Shown: positions 1 to 10,412 of the stretch, piece after piece
Layout of the letters: each line of letters begins with the position of its first letter
Position numbering within the stretch: position 1 is the first letter of the stretch
Origin: Vandiemenella viatica
Taxonomy: Eukaryota > Arthropoda > Insecta > Orthoptera > Morabidae
Assembly (NCBI GenBank): GCA_031002005.1
Contig: CM061920.1
Span: 113,140,095 to 113,204,094 of the forward strand
Length of the DNA: 64,000 nucleotides
Direction of reading: 5' to 3'
The notes under the pieces: model-generated
Told to the model about the DNA's origin: nothing
The model's input: the letters and a program-made list of their open reading frames with translations, nothing else
Database searches by the model: none
Translations under genes and position numbers: made by a program

Positions 1-471
1 TAAGCACGATCTCTGGACAATGTCTCTGGCTATCGTCAATAGTATTCTGTTTACGATGGTACTATTCTGGATTCACTTTCGATATTTGTATAAGAGGATC
101 AATCTGCGGAGTTAAAGTATCTGGCGTTTCGAGAAAAAAGTATATTCACTTCGCAGTTGAATCGAATGTGAGTTTCCAGCATAATCTAGCGTTTTTCAGT
201 AACCTAATAATGCAATTTCTTAACCAAATTAATGAAGCTTGATATACATGAATCTTTTAAGACGAATGAAAATAGTGTACGTGCAAATAAACTTCAACGC
301 ACCAGCTTCTTGCTAGGGGACGGATGAATCTTGCTTGGTTTGCTTTAATTACGAAAAAAGTTGGTGCGAATTTTATGAAACTTTGAGTAAATGTTTCTCA
401 TTGCGGGAATAAAAATGGGGCACGGGTAAATCTACGCCAACTATACCGGGCAATGCCGGGAACTCCGCTAG
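1..471 (+). repeat. Left arm of inverted repeat pair, CTAG 3' terminus
   Basis: This stretch is the reverse complement, at roughly 85% identity by eye, of 4935-5391. It begins TAAGCACGATCTCTGG at the window edge and ends in CTAG (468-471) followed by T. Just before the CTAG there is a GC-rich, partly self-complementary stretch (446-460). A 3' CTRR end followed by T after a small hairpin is what Helitron-type elements show, so a Helitron-like end is my inference; no coding sequence supports it. The arm touches the window edge, so its true length is unknown. Confidence 0.6.
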
Positions 472-1104
472 TAGTAAATATAGTACAACAGGTAGTAGAA
501 TGCTCAAGAAGAAACGGAGCAATCAATTTCCTCTGGGTAAAGGCGCATGCAGGGGTAGTCTATAATGAAAAAGTAGACGAGGTGGCAAAGAAAGCAGCTT
601 GAATAGGTGTCGCCCTCAAAACACGGTTACTGGATGCGGACTATCTAACACAAATAAAAATCAAGGTAATGAACCAATGGTAGAGTGAATGAGACATCAG
701 TAAAAAACAAGGGGAAAATACTATGGCAATATCCATCCCCGAATTAGTACCCGTCCCTGGTTTTCCAGCTCTTTGGAACCTAGAAGGGATATCACCACGA
801 TAATTAGAATATGTTTTAATCACGGTATATACGAACAGCACCTACATCGTCTAACCATCATAAATTCAGATATCTGTGAATATTGCAATTCCGAAGTAGG
901 TGATACAAACCGTATATTTTTCGCTTGTCCCACAGACATAAATTCTTAAAAGATCTAAACAACTTTGGTATACCCTTTCCAACAAGTATCTCTTGTATGT
1001 TGCATGGTGATTATATATAATTGTTAGCCACTTTTATAAAAACAACAAACTTTAAGATTAGGCAAATAAGTCCTTTTTATAATTTTTAATTTCTGTATAT
1101 GTAT
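472..1104 (+). pseudogene. I-like LINE 3' remnant (RNase H end and CCHC knuckle)
   Basis: Translation from about 477 gives the end of a LINE RNase H domain: the segment WVKAHAGVVYNEKVDEVAKK (from 534) matches the usual W-x-K-A/G-H-x-G-x-x-x-N-E-x-A/V-D block. After several stops, 866-946 encodes CEYC...R...CP, the zinc-knuckle-like signature that ends ORF2 in I/Loa-type non-LTR retrotransposons. The family would carry endonuclease, reverse transcriptase and RNase H; only the last part remains, so this is a 5'-truncated, dead copy. It starts directly at the end of the 1-471 repeat, so it probably inserted there. Confidence 0.6.
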
Positions 1105-3047
1105 ATTAGGCATTAGGCTTTTGGGAAGAAGCTGCCCGAAAACCTTGGATCACAGAAGAAATTTTGGAGCTGATGGATCAGAGGACAAAGTACAAAAAGA
1201 CTCAGGATGAAACAGGAAGAGAGCAGTACAGGCAATTTAGAAATCAAATAGATAGGAAATGCAAAATAGCAAAAGTAAAATGTGAAGAAGTAGAAAAGAA
1301 ATGGTCAAAGGTAAAGTAGATGTTGCATATAGAAAGATCAAACAGAATTTGGATAAATGAAGAAAAGAGGTGTGAACATTAAAGCCGCCGATGGGAAACC
1401 TCTTTTAAGATCAGAGGATAGAGCTAACCGATGGAAGGAATACATTGAGAAACTGTATGATGGGGATGACTTGAACAATAGCATAATAGAAAAGGAAGAC
1501 AATGTCAACATTGATGACTTAAGAGATCCTGTTTTGAGGACAGAATTTAATAAAGCTCTGAATGACTTAAAAGCAAATAAGGCAGTTGGAATTGATAAGA
1601 TCCATGCAGAACTTTTTAAATCCCTAGGAGTAGAAGGAATCGAAAGATTATTCAAGATGATATCAAAAAGTTATGAAACAGGAGAAATTCCAACTGATTT
1701 TAATAAAAATATCATCTACACGCTTCCGAAGAAAGCACAAGCCGACAAATGTGAGAATTATCGCACCATTAGTCTAACATCACATGCTTCAAAATTACTG
1801 ACCAGAATAACATACAGAGGAATGGAAAGGGTAGTAGAAGACATAGTAGGTGAAGATCAGTTTGAGTTTAGGAAAAATCGCAGTACAAGGGAAGCAATTC
1901 TGGCTTTAAGATTAATACTTGAAGGGCAGATCAAGAAAAACCAAAGATACTTTTATGGCATTTCTTGATTTAGAAAAAGCTTTTGATAATGTTAGGTGGG
2001 ACAAGATGTTCAAAATTACAAAGATGTCAGACCATAAAGTAATCAAGATAGAAGAATACTTTATGAGCTATATAAGAATCAAGTGGCTGTAATAAAAGTA
2101 GAGAATCACGAGAGACGAGCATCAGTTAAAAAGGGTGTGAGACAAGGTTGTAGTCCTATCCCTGTTAATATTCAACTTGTATGTAGAAGAAGCAATAAAG
2201 AAAGTAAAGAAAAATTTCCATGTGGCACAAGTGTTCAGAGAGAAAAAATTAGTATGCTAAGATTACTGATGACATTGTCTTGTTAGCAGAAAGGGCCAAG
2301 GATATTGAGTAATTACTGAATAGCATAAACAAAATACTGAAGGAAGATTTTGGCCTGAAATACAAATCAAAGCAAGAATACAGTGATGAAATGTAGCAGA
2401 AATGATACAAATACTAGTGGATTAAATATAAAAATAGGATCGAATGCAATTGGACAAGTAAGTGAATTCTGTTATTTGGGAAGTAAAATTACAAACGATT
2501 GCCAAAGCAGGAATGATGTTAAAAGCAGAATAGCACTAGCAAAAACAAGCCTTCATGCAAAAGAGAAACCTTTTAGTTTCAAATATTGATCTAGGAATTA
2601 GAAAGAACTTTTTAAAACTCTATGTGTGGAGCACAGCACTTTACGGTAGCGAAACATGGACTTTAGGAATACCGGAAAGAAAGAAAATTGAAGCATTTGA
2701 AATGTGGTGCTACAGAAGAATGCTGAAAATTAGTGGACAGACAAAGTAAGAAATGAACGAGTTTTGGAAATGATGGGTGAGAAAAGAAGTTTATGGAAGA
2801 AGCTTACAGAAAGAAGAGACAGGCTGGTAGGTCATATTTTGAGACATGCTGGATTGGTTAATTTGTTAGTGGAGGGAACAGTCGAAGGTAAGAACTGTAG
2901 AGGAACAGAGATTAGAATATATGAAGCAGATAATTGAGGACGTGGGTGTAAGGGGTATGTAGAAATGAAGAGGTTAGCACAGGATAGGAAGGGATGGAGG
3001 ATTGCATCAAACCAGTCGAAAGACTGACGACAGCAAAAAAATAATAA
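1105..3047 (+). pseudogene. RTE-like LINE remnant (reverse transcriptase)
   Basis: This is a decayed non-LTR retrotransposon. The linker upstream of RT is readable at 1138-1300 (PWITEEILELM type). The open stretch 1357-1968 holds RT motifs KAVGIDKIHAELFK and ENYRTISLTSHASK. A frameshift near 1957 moves the reading to FLDLEKAFDNVRWDKMF, and the catalytic box near 2255 has become ITDD in place of Y-A-D-D. The C-terminal block YGSETWTL (2641 on) and GWRIASNQS (2995 on) is typical of the RTE/BovB-like group often annotated in insects as craniofacial development protein 2-like. The 3' end is an A-rich AAT tract at 3036-3047. Frameshifts and stops show it is dead. The clade is assigned by motif resemblance only. 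Confidence 0.7.
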
Positions 3048-3349
3048 TGTGTATATAAATAATCATTTAATGTGTAAATAACAATCTCCTTTATATTTTA
3101 ATTATGCTGTAATTATTGTTTGTGCACGGAGCACCTTGTACCCCCCACTGTTGGTACAGAGTACTTGTTTTCCTAATCTTTGATTTTCTAAACATGTAAG
3201 TATTTATTTGAGAAATATTCCAGCTGATGTAAAATTCTTGGTTTATGTATAATTATCCTATAAATTTGTTTATCTGCACAATGCTTTACTCACTTGTATC
3301 AAGCCAATAATCTGTATAAATAGCTGATGGCTGTGTATTGCATTTAAAT
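3048..3349. other. Unassigned AT-rich spacer
   Basis: No open frame, repeat end or RNA gene is recognised between the RTE-like LINE and the hAT target site. It may be residual interior of the element bounded by the 1-471 and 4935-5391 arms. Confidence 0.4.
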
Positions 3350-3782
3350 CATCATATTAGGGTTGTTGCGGATGTGATCTTTGTTGGATGCGGATGCCCA
3401 TTAGCTGACATCCGCGGATGCGGATGTTTTGCGGAAGCTGATGTTTAGCGGAAGTGGAGGTGCAATTTTTATATTAGTTATTATTTAACATTTTTTTGAA
3501 AATAAGCTTAAAATATACAAAAAGTCTTCTCTCGATAAGAAGTAATAAATCTGCCCTTAGATTTGGAACAGAACATTTTAGAAACTACAAACTTCTTTAT
3601 AGAATCAAATTAAATCCATTAGTAAGTTAAATAATCCATAATAAAATCATTGCTATGTCAATTGGAGCAATTAGAAAACTATTTATTTCTGGCAATAAAT
3701 ATTTAAAAAGCACAGGCAAAACTAACTGAGATAATAATGTTTACTTAGCAGAGAAGCTACACTAATCTAATAGTTAAAGCCT

Positions 3783-4050
3783 AAAAGTGGCAAATTATAT
3801 TTAATAAACAATAATTTTGCTGCTTTGTCTCCTTCTAATCATTCCTGAGTGGATCATAAATTTAACTTGCTCCACTGAAAAAGTTGTTCCCTTGGTACAG
3901 AACCGGGAGGAGGCGACAGACAGATAAGCACGCACTATATGTGAAAATGCTTCAAATTTAGTGTTCATTTTCCACCACAATAGAGGATCCTTGGTTAGCG
4001 GGAGCCGATTTTCATTGTTATATTCATTTAGTAATGATTTCCATACCGAG
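3783..4050 (-). pseudogene. hAT transposase C-terminal dimerisation domain, broken
   Basis: On the minus strand the segment DPLLWWKMNTKFEAF followed by RAYLSVASS matches the hAT C-terminal dimerisation domain (D-P-L-x-W-W ... Y-L-s-i-p-a-s-S). The next part is split over three frames: FSGASKIYDPLRND in one and DKAAKLLFIKYNLP in another, so at least two frameshifts exist. Upstream the coding sequence is interrupted by a LINE fragment. The element therefore descends from a copy that encoded transposase but cannot make one now. Confidence 0.75.
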
Positions 4051-4061
4051 ATTTGGGTTTT

Positions 4062-4345
4062 CCATAGTTTCCCATACACCATTTTGTCAGTCATCTTTAA
4101 TTACTAAATCCTAATAAGAAAATTCTTTCACGGAGTAAAATGGGTACTGAAGTAAAAACTCTTTATGTCTGGATTTTAGTCTGTAGGCTTTAGTAGATAA
4201 GATTTTATTTTCTGTGTAAGGCAGAGAATAAAGAAGCTTTAATGAATTTAACTCTTTTTGCTGGATCTTAATTACTGGCTTACGAAGGCGGTGTTCGGAC
4301 AATATTTTACAATACTCAGAACTAAAAATAGTAAAGAGATACAAT
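4062..4345 (-). pseudogene. LINE 3' fragment inside the hAT
   Basis: The minus-strand translation ends in KEFLLQYPFYSVKEF, nearly the same as KEFLLQNPFYSVKEF at the C-terminus of the LINE at 48.2-50.2 kb. The similarity continues into the 3' untranslated part (TGGTGTATGGGAAA against TGGTGTATGGAAAG). This is a short 5'-truncated copy of that family that landed within the hAT transposase region, so it postdates the hAT sequence around it. Confidence 0.7.
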
Positions 4346-4934
4346 TTCTTCCGTATTTACATGGCAGATTGGCAATTTTTCAACCTGTCAGATCAGTATT
4401 CGACAATTGTGTTGCTTCAAAAGCCTTAGAAGCCATCAGGGCTTGACTGTACGTTTCTTCTGGCGACTCCGTCCTTCCAGGAAGGTAGAGGATTATAGAC
4501 CATCCTTCCAGGAGGGCGACCCTTGAGCGCAAATTTCACCTGAGCCCTTTTAGTCGGTCACCTTAGAAGGTAGCTCCACTGCAAACGCACAACAAAGCAC
4601 CTCTTTATTACATACAAGTTCCGTCGCTTAGCTAACAATACCGCCCAAGTCATTGTTATTCTTATAACAGGACCGTAAAAATAGTAATAAAAGCATGGTG
4701 GTTTTAGCTGAGCGACGATATACCGAATTTATATAAAGAGAAAACAATAGGCTATATATAAATCTCCCTACGGGCGTGGACGAATACGAGGGTTAGAACC
4801 AGAAAAAAAAACACACACATCCGCTATACATCCGCTTTAAAATTTGCGGATGCGGATGTCCAATTCTATGCGAAACTTTCGCACTTGCGGATGCGGATGT
4901 GGAGATCCGCTACAACCCTACATCATATCAATCA

Positions 4935-5391
4935 CTAGCGGAGTTCCCGGCGTTGCCCGGTATAGTTGGCGTAGATTTACCCGTACCCTATTTTTATTTC
5001 CGCAAAACATTTGTACAAAGTTTCATAAAATTCACGACAACTTTTTTCTGAATTAAAGCAAACATAGATTCACCAGCGCCCTGCCAAGAAACGGGTGGGT
5101 TGAAGTTTATTTGCATGTTCATTCGTCCGAAAAGATTCATGTATATCAAGCTCCGTTAATTTGGTTAAGAAATTGTATTACTACATTACTGAACAACGGT
5201 AGATTATGTTAGAAACTCACATTTGATTCAATCGCGAAGTGAATGGATATATTTTCTCCTCGAAATGCCACATACTTTAACCCGCAGATTCAGCCTTTTA
5301 TACAAATGTCAAAAGTGAATCCGGAATAATACTAACGTAAACAGAAGACTAATGCTGAAGGCCAGATATATAGTCCAGAGATCGTGCTTAA
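4935..5391 (-). repeat. Right arm of inverted repeat pair
   Basis: Reverse complement of 1-471. Its inner end is CTAG on the minus strand (4938 to 4935) followed by T, and its outer end is the complement of TTAAGCACGATCTCTGG at 5375-5391. Homology stops being testable there because the left partner is cut by the window edge. It is either a terminal repeat of one element or a second copy of a short CTAG-ended element in the opposite direction. Confidence 0.6.
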
Positions 5392-7215
5392 AGAAAATCT
5401 CTGTTGTTTTTATGGCTATCTATGGTGTTTAAAAGTTGAATAACCTGAATTAAAGGAAAGAATACTTCAAGTTTTGTTTCGTGTGCAAAATAGTTACTAT
5501 TGTAAAGTTGTCATATTGCTTTCATGAAACGCTATGGTCAGAGACATTGTGTTATGTGATTAGTGTGAAGTATGAAACATCTAATCCTTCCATCTTTGGG
5601 ATTTGTCATCATACGTTCAGAATGTTATTTAATGCTCCTGCGTTATTTAACATTGAAACATAAGACACGCCAAACAACTGAATTGAGATTCTAAGCTTTA
5701 AAACGGTGAAAACCCCATCGAAATCTGCTCCGTAGTTTCTGAGTTTTTATACGACCAATATATCCGGTTTTCGTTTTATAGATATAGATTAGATGCTTAT
5801 ATTCACATATTATTCTTTTGATAAATAGAGATATTATTTAAATTATTTGTCCATAGATATGTATGATAAAAGTTTTAATTTTTGAACATCAATATTAGCG
5901 AAAGCATGGATTGGATTGTTACTTAGCGTGGGTCAGAATTACAACTGGCATTTGAAGCTACAGATGAGGGCAACAATACTTTAGTTTAAAAAATAATAAT
6001 AATTTAAACTGTGCCAAATTATTGAAATTATTAAATCGTTTGAACGGAAATAGATGCACACTAATCGCGAACTATACATCATACACTACAATTAAAACAA
6101 ATATTATGTGGTGTGATGTAAGTTTATAAGATTTATTTTAATCTTCTTTGCTTTCACTGAGTAGTATTACTGAGGCTATTATCTCAACAACATGTAACTG
6201 TGGCAGGGTCTGAAAACTGTTGCACACATTGGTTTGGTGATATTATTTAATATATGTTGCTCTTAGATTTTTAAAATATATTCATCCTCACAAACTTCAC
6301 TCGAAAAGTATCGTAACGTTAAGCAGTGAGCTACTTGCCATGATGTTATAAAAACAATAAAATTTATAACTTTCTTTCACATTACACAGCAAAGTAAAAC
6401 CTACATTACATTAAAATGTCCTCCCATTTTTGGTGTCATTTCAAAAAGGCAATTTGGCTTAATGGAATTTTCTTTAAGTCAGAATAGCTAAACATACTGC
6501 AATAAACCATGTCCCAACACAAGCAAGGAATGTTACAACATTAAGAAAACCATGATGGGACTTCACAAGAAGCAACACCTCAAAAACTCAACCAAGTGCA
6601 GCAACCATAAAACTGTATTGGACAATTCACGCCCTTCTAGACTCACATGAAACATATCAGAGAGCACCGCTTGAGTCTGGCACTCTTGTGGACTCTATTT
6701 TGATCATGGATCATCATACCGATTTTGGTTTTCTATGGTTTCCTGAAGTTTCTACAGGTGAATGTCAAGATGGTTCATTCATAAAGTCATTGACAATCTC
6801 CTTCCCATTCCCAAGCCTCACCAAGGTCCAATAGTGTCGACAAATCACACATGTGGTCCATACCATCAGGACTAGCACGAGGGACAGCCACAGACAGCTG
6901 CCACATCATAATGGCTGTGACAGGTAGCAAGTCACCGCACCACTAGGCAACATGAGCATCCTAGAAGGCACAGATTGCAGAAACAACAACACTATGGCAG
7001 CTAAGAAAACCAGCAGGAGGATATATTAAGGAACGACACACCAGCAGAGGGGAGATTAACACCATCAGCCAGAGGAGCCTATTTCACTGTGACTACTGAT
7101 CTGCTCTACAAAAAGCTGGTTTCATAAAGCAAGTGCATTTGGATTTAGTATTCGTCATTCCACCTGGCCCGAAGATAACTTACGTCTCGTTCACCAGCAT
7201 ATACATAAGCGACAG
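5392..7215. other. No recognisable feature
   Basis: AT-rich DNA with only short open frames. I found no splice-flanked coding segment or transposon end. The part from about 6490 to 7190 is less AT-rich than its surroundings but translates to nothing I recognise. Confidence 0.4.
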
Positions 7216-7445
7216 TTAGGCCAGTTACACACTGTGCGTTTTCGGCTGCGGTAGAAAATTAGCTGTTGCCGCTGTTCCCGTAGTTGTGTGAGGGATCAAA
7301 TGGGCCCATGTGGCCAGATAGACATTTACACACTCGGCAGATTTTTAACTGATTGCACGTTTTCAGTCTGTGTAAAGTTAACTTTTTTTTAAATTAAAAA
7401 AATCATATTATGAGTTAAGCGGTGTGATCTCATTTCACTATAAAA

Positions 7446-7640
7446 GCAAGACCAGTTTTATGGGACAAAACATTAGATTGTTTTAAAGATCCGGATGCTA
7501 CCAGGAATGCTTTGAAAGAAGTGTGCCTTGAAATTAGGAATGATTTTGATGACCTGGAAAATGGGGATAAAATGCCTTTGGATAGTAAACTTTTCGATCA
7601 TATATTTACATACATTTTTACAGCTTCAACTAGAACTTGA
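7446..7640 (+). pseudogene. MADF-like DNA-binding domain fragment of the Harbinger element
   Basis: The frame reads ARPVLWDKTLDCFKDPDATR, then EVCLEIRNDFDDLENGDK, ending at a TGA (7638-7640). RPVLWDKT-x-x-x-x-K-D is the start of the MADF (Myb/SANT-like) domain that the accessory DNA-binding protein of PIF/Harbinger transposons carries, and the fragment lies just inside the left end of such an element. The downstream part of that protein is missing. No start codon is obvious; the sequence could have been an internal exon. I am fairly sure of the domain and less sure of the exact limits. Confidence 0.6.
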
Positions 7641-7789
7641 AAAATGTTGAGTCATATTTTATAGAAAGATTTTGATGTTTAATAAATACTGTGTAACTGT
7701 GTTCTTGCATCTTAGACATTTGGCAACGAACACTTCCAACATTAGACCCAAATTCTGCTGCTAGACATTAATTAAGAGACTTTTTTTTA

Positions 7790-9115
7790 TACAGGGTGGA
7801 GCGTGGTAAATTGCTTTTTTAGAACACACGTTGTGGCGGCATTGTTGCTCAAATAGAAGAGAGAGTGGCCTCGGTTTATTGTTGCCGACGGGAGGTTTGT
7901 ATTCAATTGTTGTTAAGTTGCGATAATGCAGTGGACACGTGAGGAGCGCTCTTTTTGTGTTGAAGTGTATTTCTCGAATTCCCACTCGATCATTGCAGTG
8001 CAGCGTGCTTTTCGTTTGTGTTTTGCAGTACCCCCACGCGGACGTGTTCCTGGACGACAATCAATCTTAAATTGGGTAACTGCATTCAGAACATCAGGGA
8101 ATGTGTCAACTGTACGAAGAGGACCTGAGAGAAGCGTTACAACACCACAAAATGTCGAACGAGTTAGAGCAGCAGTACTGCAATCTCAAAACCCCCAGCT
8201 CGGAAACAGGCACTTGCTCTCGGCATTTCAAGACGTTCTCTCCACAGGATTCTTCATAATGAACTGAATTTTCACCCGTATAAAATGTGCGTGGTCCAGC
8301 AATTGTCAGTACGGGATTATGTAACACGAAGACAGTCTTGTGAAGACATGCTTGCAACCATACCCTGTGACGCAAATGTGTTCTTTTCTGATGAGGCACA
8401 TTTTCACCTCAGTGGGAGTGTAAATAAACAGAATATGCGGTACTGGAGTGACACGAACCCCAGGCAAATTCACCAGAGACCCCGGCACTCAGACCACATC
8501 ACTGTGTGGTGCGCCATATCACGAGTAGGCATCATTGGCCTTTCCTTTTTCCAGGAAAATCGTCGTGCTGTAACTGTGAATTCAGATCGTTATTTAACTA
8601 TGGTGCAAGAGTTTTTCCAGCCGGCTTTCGAGGAAATGCAATTACAGGATACCTGGTTTCAACAAGATGGTGCCACTGCACACACAGCGGTCATCACCAT
8701 GAATTTTTTGAGGCAAATGTTTCCTGGAAGTCTCATCTCTCGGATGGGGGATCTCAACTGGCCCGCACGATCACCGGACTTAGCCCCATGCGATTTTTTT
8801 CTTTGGGATTACCTGAAGTCAAAGGTTGTATTGTAATCGTCCCAACAACCTGGAAGAGCTACAGAAAAATATTGAGGCTGGAATTGCAAGAATACCAGAA
8901 GACATGCTTGAAAGAGTGCACGAGAACTTCAGAAAACGATTACGGCAATATGTGGATTGTGAAGGTAGAAATTTGCCAGATATATTGTTTAAACCATGTA
9001 ATTAGTAACTTCCATTATTGTCCAACATGAGAAAAATAAAAATGTAAAATTCTAAGTGTTCGTTATTTTTTTTATTTCATTCCCAAATCAGCAACTTACC
9101 GCGCTCCACCCTGTA
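7790..9115 (+). mobile_element. Mariner-superfamily transposon (DD41D type), TA target site
   Basis: The ends are inverted repeats: TACAGGGTGGAGCGTGGTAA at the left and, on the other strand, TACAGGGTGGAGCGCGGTAA at the right. Both are bordered by the TA dinucleotide (7788-7789 and 9116-9117), the Tc1/mariner target. The 1,326-bp length is full for the superfamily, and a single transposase gene fills the interior. It lies within the Harbinger copy at 7219-10002, so it inserted later. Confidence 0.9.
7926..9005 (+). pseudogene. Mariner-like transposase with DUF4817-type HTH, two frameshifts
   Basis: The product would cut and paste the surrounding element. The start ATG at 7926 opens MQWTREERSFCVEVYF, a DUF4817-type helix-turn-helix N-terminus with a GRVPGRQSILNWV stretch. 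Near 8190, at a run of five C, the reading shifts to KQALALGISRRSLHRILHNE and on to HPYKMCVVQQL. The catalytic domain shows the first Asp in FFSDEAHFHL, the second in WFQQDGATAHTA and the third in SPDLAPCDFFLWD. Counting from the nucleotide sequence gives 41 residues between the second and third Asp, the DD41D spacing. A second frameshift near 8836 separates DYLKSKV from the C-terminal PNNLEELQKNIEAGIARIPE, which ends at a TAG at 9003-9005. The triad is intact, so few lesions separate it from a functional ancestor. Confidence 0.88.
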
Positions 9116-10179
9116 TAACATAGCAGTGACAAATACAGTGAGACAAGCCGTTCAGTAAATTCGGCATCTTCACCAATTAATTTTGATTTTTCTTAGCAAA
9201 GTAATAATTATTAAAGCATTCAACAGTTACTATCTAAGCACAAAGGTTTAACTAATCGATTAGGATAAAGCATTATAGAGTAAATTCAACAATGAAGTGT
9301 TGATTACAAAGTGAAGTATATGTATAGTTGCAAATAAATGTCTTAGCAATTATATGACAAGTGTATTTTTAAACTTTTCCTGTACATCTATTCCTATTCA
9401 CCTCAAGGAATTTTTCACCCTAATCAACGTAAAATAAATATAGCAAATTGGAATCATATAAATTTAAATGTTTATCTATAGTAGGCCCATGAAAAACTGC
9501 TGACTTCAATGTGACTGTCAACATTTCAACACGTAGAATACAATTTGTTAACAGGGTATTTCACCTTTGAATGCTGTACTTAGTTTCCCAAGCAGTTCAT
9601 CAAAATAAACATACCAAAATAATTTTAAAAACTTGGTGTTGATGTTCCTCAAATATTATGTTCTCCTTTGGTTGATTTTATGGATTCAAATAAGACGATT
9701 TTTTCTTTTCCTATTTCTACTGTAACGGAACAATCAAAATAACAATTTTTAAACCTAACCATGAAGTAATCAAACAATTTAACTAAATTTACTTCTAATT
9801 TCACAAAATGAAATTAAGTTAGCAAAAGCAAGGTACTGATGCCTAACCATGTCATCTTTTGCCAACTCTTCATAGCAGCAGAAGTTTTATCACTGAAATA
9901 GCAATGGCAGTTCTACCGCTGAATGTGTAAACACCTCAAATTCTGTTGGCGGCCATGGTTCATTTTCCGCTGCAACAAAAACTGCCCAGTGTGTAACTGG
10001 CCTTATGAGCTGCTGTTGCATATAGGCATTTGCTGGAAAATGGTTGGAACCAGAACCACAGTAGTTAGAGTTGAAAGTAGGGGGCACATTAATGTCTGCT
10101 GATAGTTGGAGTGTGTACTAGGCAACCTCTCCTAACTGATTATCAGCTGAATTACAATCCATACTGAGTTTGTATCTTT

Positions 10180-10412
10180 ATTTTTATTTTTTGCCTTGTG
10201 GCTAGTCGCAGGGTCATTAGAGATGGGAAGGGATAGGGTGCAAGGAACAGGAAGAAATTGGGGCATTGACTTTCAAGAACTACTCCAACATTTGCCTGGA
10301 GTGATTTGAGGAAACCATAGAAAACCCAGATCTGGATGGCCAGGCAGGGATTCCAACCTGTGTCCTTCCGAATGCAAGACCGGAGTGTTACCGCTCACCC
10401 ACCACACTAAGT
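10180..10412 (-). mobile_element. tRNA-derived SINE, copy 1
   Basis: Read on the minus strand, the head at about 10409-10340 has a pol III A-box-like GTGGGTGAGCGG and a B-box-like GGTTGGAATCC, then a body shared with four other copies in this window, and an A/T-rich tail at 10170-10190. The tRNA-like head and shared body define a SINE. I cannot name the parent tRNA. Confidence 0.7.

Larger units (their letters stand above)
3358..4920 (-). mobile_element. hAT transposon, non-autonomous, with 8-bp TSD
   Basis: The ends are inverted repeats starting TAGGGTTGTTGCGGAT on the left and, on the other strand, TAGGGTTGTAGCGGAT on the right. They are flanked by a perfect 8-bp target duplication CATCATAT (3350-3357 and 4921-4928). 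An 8-bp duplication with a TAGGG-type end defines the hAT superfamily. Subterminal GCGGATGC repeats occur at both ends (3369-3450 and 4820-4910), as expected for transposase binding sites. At 1,563 bp it is shorter than an autonomous hAT, and only the end of a transposase is visible inside. Confidence 0.88.
7219..10002 (+). mobile_element. PIF/Harbinger element with TTA target duplication
   Basis: The left end starts GGCCAGTTACACACTGTGCG and the right end read from the other strand starts GGCCAGTTACACACTGGGCA, an inverted repeat of about 25-40 bp with small differences. TTA flanks both ends (7216-7218 and 10003-10005), the 3-bp TWA target choice of PIF/Harbinger transposons. The 2,784-bp span includes a nested mariner of 1,326 bp, so the original copy was about 1.45 kb. 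It contains a MADF-type remnant but no visible DDE transposase, so it is a deleted, non-autonomous copy. Confidence 0.82.

Noticed and set aside
5392..7215. Host gene in the less AT-rich stretch at 6.5-7.2 kb
   Set aside because: Translation in six frames gives no recognisable domain and no splice-bounded open exon.
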